Assembly: GCF_947497275.1 (NCBI RefSeq)
Contig: NZ_CANMFS010000004.1
Span: 124,001-188,000, forward strand
Origin: an uncultured Sulfitobacter sp.
Lineage (GTDB): Bacteria > Pseudomonadota > Alphaproteobacteria > Rhodobacterales > Rhodobacteraceae
DNA: 64,000 bases
Reading direction: 5' to 3'
In this document: in pieces, positions 60,969 through 64,000 of the stretch
Layout of the letters: each line of letters begins with the position of its first letter
Numbering within the stretch: the first letter of the stretch is position 1
Made by a program: the position numbers and the translations under genes
The notes under the pieces: generated by a model
Told to the model about the DNA's origin: nothing
Databases searched by the model: none
What the model saw: the letters and a program-made list of their open reading frames with translations, nothing else

Positions 60969-62342
60969 ATGACCGCAGTATCGCCGCGCAAACGCATCTG
61001 GGGGTGGTATTTCTTCGACTGGGCAAGCCAGCCGTTCAACACCCTCATGCTTACCTTTATCTTCGGGCCCTATTTTGCGCAGACGATGTCGTCGGTCCTG
61101 ATTGAAAGCGGCATGGCCGAAGGTGCCGCCAAGGCGCAGGCGCAGGCTTATTGGGGCTGGGGGCTTGCGATCGCGGGCGCGTTCATAGCCGTATCCGCGC
61201 CGGTTCTGGGCGCCATCGCGGACAACTCGGGGCGCAAGCTGCCGTGGATCTGGCTGTTTTCCCTGTGCTACTTCGTAGGCTCCTTCGCACTCTGGTGGAC
61301 GACGCCCGCAGATTTTTCCGTGGTCTGGGCGCTGTTCTTCTTCGGGATTGGTCTGATCGGAATGGAGTTCGCCACGATCTTCACGAACTCCTATCTGCCG
61401 GAGCTTGACGACGATCCCGCAGAGCTTGGCCGCATATCCGGATCCGGCTGGGCCTTTGGCTATGTCGGCGGCGTCTTGGCGCTGGCGGTGATGCTGGCCC
61501 TGTTTCAGGCGACGGACAGCGGCGCGACGATGGCAGGGTTCGCGCCGCTCTTTGGTCTTGATCCTGCGACCAAGGCGGATACGCGGATTGTCGGCCCATT
61601 TATCGCGGTGTGGTTCGCGGTTTTCATGATCCCGTTTTTCATGACGGCGCGCGACACGCCGAAACCGGGTGGAACCCGCATCGCGTTCCGGAAAAGCATG
61701 TCCGACCTTGCCAGAACGATCAAGGGGCTGCCGAGCCACCCCTCGCTTCTCGCCTATCTCGGGTCTTCCATGTTCTACCGCGATGCGCTGAACGGGATGT
61801 ACACGTTCGGCGGTGTCTACGCGACAGGTGTTCTGAACTGGTCCATCACGCAGGTCGGGATTTTCGGCATTATCGCCGCGATTTCCGGTGCGATCTTCTG
61901 CTGGATCGCGGGACGGATCGACCGGCGGGTCGGGCCGATGCCGGTGATCATCTTCTGCAACGTCGCTTTGCTGATGATCGCGATCATGATCGTCACGATC
62001 AGCCCAGCTTCCATCTTTGGCGTACCATTATCCGAAGGGTCGAACCTGCCGGATATCCTGTTCTTCTTCGCCGGGGCTGTTATCGGGGCGGCTGGCGGCG
62101 CGCTACAGGCATCTTCGCGCAATATGATGACGCGGCAGGCCAATCCCGCGCGCATGACAGAGGCGTTCGGCCTGTATGCCCTGTCGGGCAAGGCAACCTC
62201 GTTCCTCGCACCCGCGCTCATCGCGTTGACCTCGCAGGTCACCGGCAGCCAACAATTGGGTGTGACCCCGCTAGTAGGGCTGTTCATCATCGGCATTGTG
62301 CTGCTAGCATGGGTCAAGCCAATGGGAGATTTCAGATCATGA
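60969..62342 (+). CDS. MFS transporter, UMF1/Atg22-like
   Basis: A 457-residue permease with about 12 helices, in the UMF1 branch of the major facilitator superfamily (related to yeast Atg22, a vacuolar amino-acid exporter). Branch features are the N-terminal WGWYFFDWASQPFNTLMLTFIFGPYF, then GAIADNSGRKLPW as motif A and AGAVIGAAGGALQASSRNMMTRQ late. The ATG follows GGGGAGTG. Amino-acid or peptide export is plausible by homology. It is coupled by a 4-nt overlap to mepA, which releases cell-wall peptides, so a muropeptide-related substrate is worth considering. Confidence 0.9.
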   Translation: MTAVSPRKRIWGWYFFDWASQPFNTLMLTFIFGPYFAQTMSSVLIESGMAEGAAKAQAQAYWGWGLAIAGAFIAVSAPVLGAIADNSGRKLPWIWLFSLCYFVGSFALWWTTPADFSVVWALFFFGIGLIGMEFATIFTNSYLPELDDDPAELGRISGSGWAFGYVGGVLALAVMLALFQATDSGATMAGFAPLFGLDPATKADTRIVGPFIAVWFAVFMIPFFMTARDTPKPGGTRIAFRKSMSDLARTIKGLPSHPSLLAYLGSSMFYRDALNGMYTFGGVYATGVLNWSITQVGIFGIIAAISGAIFCWIAGRIDRRVGPMPVIIFCNVALLMIAIMIVTISPASIFGVPLSEGSNLPDILFFFAGAVIGAAGGALQASSRNMMTRQANPARMTEAFGLYALSGKATSFLAPALIALTSQVTGSQQLGVTPLVGLFIIGIVLLAWVKPMGDFRS

Positions 62343-63286
62343 TGATGAAGAGACTTCTTGTCGCCACCGCCCTTGCGGCACTGTTGGCAAGCTGCGGCGG
62401 CGGATCCCGCGACATCAGCGGCGCGCGGGAAAAGCCGGTAAATCTACCGACCATCGGATCTTCTGGTGGTGCGCTGAGCAACGTGCAGGCCAAGAAACTG
62501 TTCGGGGTAAAAAGCGGGCCCGCTTCGATGCCGTCCGCGCCGTTCGGCAGCTACGCCAAGGGGTGTCTCGCGGGGGCCGAACAATTGCCCGAAAGCGGGC
62601 CGACCTGGCAGGCCATGCGTCTGTCGCGCAACCGCAATTGGGCGCATCCCGAAATGATTGATGTCGTCAAGAAGCTGAGCCAGTTCGCGGCGCAGCAACC
62701 GGGCTGGAACGGGCTTTATGTCGGGGATATGAGCCAGCCGCGCGGCGGCCCCATGCTCACGGGGCACCGCTCGCATCAGATTGGTCTGGACGCGGATGTC
62801 TGGATGCTCCCGCCGACCTCGCTGAGCCTCAGCGCGAAGCAACGCGAGAATATCTCGTCCATTTCCATGCGACGGTCGGCCGGGGCCTACGTCAACAGGA
62901 GCTGGACTCGGTCGCACCACGAGATCGTCAAGGCTGCCGCCAAGGATCCGCGCGTGGCGCGGATATTTATCTTTCCGGGTGCTAAGGTGCAAATGTGCGA
63001 TGATGAGCGCGGCGACCGCAGCTATCTGCGCAAGATCCGGCCATGGTACGGGCATCACTATCATTTCCACATCCGAATGAGCTGTCCTTCGGGCGCACGC
63101 GGATGCGCGGACCAGACGCCGCCGCCCGCCGGTGACGGCTGTGCAGACGCACGTCAGTGGCAGGCGAACATCCTGAACCCCCCTAAAGCCAAACCGGGTG
63201 CAAAGAAAACACCCGCCAAGCCACGCCGTGAACTCGTCCTGGCGGACCTTCCCGCACAGTGCAAATCCGTTCTCGACTACAACTGA
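62339..63286 (+). CDS. mepA: penicillin-insensitive murein endopeptidase MepA
   Basis: A 315-residue zinc endopeptidase (M74) that cuts D-Ala-mDAP crosslinks in peptidoglycan. It starts ATGATGATG at 62339, overlapping the MFS stop. The signal peptide ends in a lipobox-like LLASCGGG, so it may be lipid-anchored; E. coli MepA is soluble. Zinc-binding residues lie in GHRSHQIGLDADVWM and in the late HHYHFHIRMSC. Several cysteines (CLAG, CDDE, SCPSG, GCAD, GCAD, QCKS) point to disulfides. The basic proline-rich segment after about residue 280 (PKAKPGAKKTPAKPRR) is unusual. Confidence 0.95.
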   Translation: MMMKRLLVATALAALLASCGGGSRDISGAREKPVNLPTIGSSGGALSNVQAKKLFGVKSGPASMPSAPFGSYAKGCLAGAEQLPESGPTWQAMRLSRNRNWAHPEMIDVVKKLSQFAAQQPGWNGLYVGDMSQPRGGPMLTGHRSHQIGLDADVWMLPPTSLSLSAKQRENISSISMRRSAGAYVNRSWTRSHHEIVKAAAKDPRVARIFIFPGAKVQMCDDERGDRSYLRKIRPWYGHHYHFHIRMSCPSGARGCADQTPPPAGDGCADARQWQANILNPPKAKPGAKKTPAKPRRELVLADLPAQCKSVLDYN

Positions 63287-64000
63287 CGCGTTTTTGCACT
63301 GTCCTTGCGTTTCTGCTGTGCGGTGGAAATGCGCTCGCCGAACCGGTCTTGCGTTTCTCCTCCAGCCTCACGCTGGAGCACGACGCGGAATGGTTCGGCG
63401 GTTGGTCGGCACTAGAGGTCACTGACGGCGGGAGGCGTCTGATCGCGCTCAGTGACCGTGGGCACCTTATTCACGCAGATATGCAGCGAAGCGACGGGAC
63501 GCTGCAGGCGATCACGCTGACACAGGATGCTGCCCTGACGCGCGAAATCGGACCACCGCTGATCAAGAGCGACAAAGACGCGGAAGGTCTGGCGATTGCC
63601 CCCGACGGCCGCGCGTTTGCATCCTTCGAGTACCGAAACCGGATCACTCGGATCGATCTGGATACAGGCACGCTCAGCGGTGAAATCGCCGTGCCGTTTA
63701 CACGGGATGTCGGGCGCAATTCGGGATTGGAGATGCTTGCAGTTGACGCGGAAGGCGCCCTTTTCGCTATGGCGGAAAAAGCGCCGGCACCCGGCGCGAC
63801 ATTCGAGCTTTTTGCATATCGGTCCGGACAGTGGACACGTGCCGCCCGGATCCCCAAGCGCGGGCCCTTTTTACCAGTAGGTGGGGATTTCGACCCTGCC
63901 GGACGGCTGTGGATTCTCGAAAGGGCCGCGACGCTGCTCGGTTTTCGCAGCCGGATCCGGCTGCTGGACTTTTCGCACGATGCCCCGCGCGACGATACCT
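63259..64000 (+). CDS. esterase-like activity of phytase family protein (3' end outside window)
   Basis: A partial gene, 247 codons to the window edge. I start at GTG 63259, inside the end of mepA, because it gives a signal peptide (MQIRSRLQLTRFCTVLAFLL, then ending near ALAEP); a CTG at 63283 is the only closer alternative. The rest shows beta-propeller-like repeats with the family's LIALSDRGHL, DKDAEGLAIAPDG and NSGLEMLAVDAEG. The family is periplasmic or secreted with phosphatase or esterase activity predicted. The 28-nt overlap with mepA suggests one transcript. Confidence 0.8.
   Translation, partial: MQIRSRLQLTRFCTVLAFLLCGGNALAEPVLRFSSSLTLEHDAEWFGGWSALEVTDGGRRLIALSDRGHLIHADMQRSDGTLQAITLTQDAALTREIGPPLIKSDKDAEGLAIAPDGRAFASFEYRNRITRIDLDTGTLSGEIAVPFTRDVGRNSGLEMLAVDAEGALFAMAEKAPAPGATFELFAYRSGQWTRAARIPKRGPFLPVGGDFDPAGRLWILERAATLLGFRSRIRLLDFSHDAPRDDT

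Noticed and set aside
1..64000. rRNA, tRNA, CRISPR array, complete insertion sequence or prophage
   Set aside because: I looked at the gaps between genes on both strands and saw no cloverleaf-like tRNA pattern, regularly spaced repeats, transposase gene or phage structural gene. Short degraded fragments could still escape reading by eye.

Overview
The window is 64 kb of gene-dense, GC-rich bacterial chromosome. The gene set points to an alphaproteobacterium of the Rhodobacteraceae (marine Roseobacter-type): ZapE, a DUF2794 protein, a zf-CHCC small protein, the gpmI-envC-ctpA run, S-formylglutathione hydrolase, an alpha-2-macroglobulin/PbpC pair and a single-domain BLUF protein. This is inferred from protein families and not from a marker gene. 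I see no rRNA, tRNA, complete insertion sequence, prophage or CRISPR array, so most of the window looks like core chromosome.

Layout. 0.1-4.2 kb: a small secreted protein, a membrane protein with a winged-helix tail, an HpaI-type aldolase with an MFS transporter, then asd with a strong terminator. 4.3-10.5 kb: a MuiA-like protein, a ribbon-helix-helix protein with a duplicated module, beta-carbonic anhydrase, a small helical protein, an M17 aminopeptidase coupled to an NlpC/P60 hydrolase, and DUF2794. 10.5-11.4 kb: the only loose stretch, with a small I78-type inhibitor lipoprotein and two gene-free segments. 11.4-17.5 kb: an AEC transporter, then a tightly overlapped run (fghA, DUF188, HAD, ornithine cyclodeaminase-like, alpha/beta hydrolase) and an MFS transporter. 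17.6-25.4 kb: zapE, then on the minus strand a very unusual ABC-like protein, a CPBP protease, accD and folC. 25.5-29.1 kb: ilvD and three poorly known proteins. 29.2-33.2 kb: gpmI-envC-ctpA (minus). 33.4-37.6 kb: zf-CHCC protein, polA and a CaiB/BaiF CoA-transferase. 37.6-39.3 kb: DUF2798, hyi and DUF1285 (minus). 39.3-46.5 kb: a MoxR/DUF58/DUF4159/VWA operon and a GNAT enzyme. 46.5-54.8 kb: an AEC transporter, pbpC and a giant alpha-2-macroglobulin (minus). 55.0-64.0 kb: a cytosolic hybrid histidine kinase, yaaA, recQ, YggT, BLUF, an MFS transporter, mepA and the start of a phytase-like esterase cut by the window edge.

Themes. Envelope and peptidoglycan functions recur: NlpC/P60, EnvC, CtpA, PbpC/alpha-2-macroglobulin, MepA, MuiA. 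Genes are packed with 4-nt start/stop overlaps, and four convergent pairs share a 4-nt stop/stop overlap.

The best candidate for something undescribed is the 1036-residue ABC-exporter-like protein at 22259-25369. Its nucleotide-binding domain has lost Walker A, the signature motif and the Walker B acidic residues. It carries a roughly 255-residue insertion with an EF-hand-like loop, ends in a cyclic-nucleotide-binding-like domain, and is translationally coupled to a CPBP intramembrane protease. Secondary candidates are the membrane-tethered winged-helix protein, the RHH protein with tandem modules, and the short BLUF photoreceptor with inverted repeats upstream.
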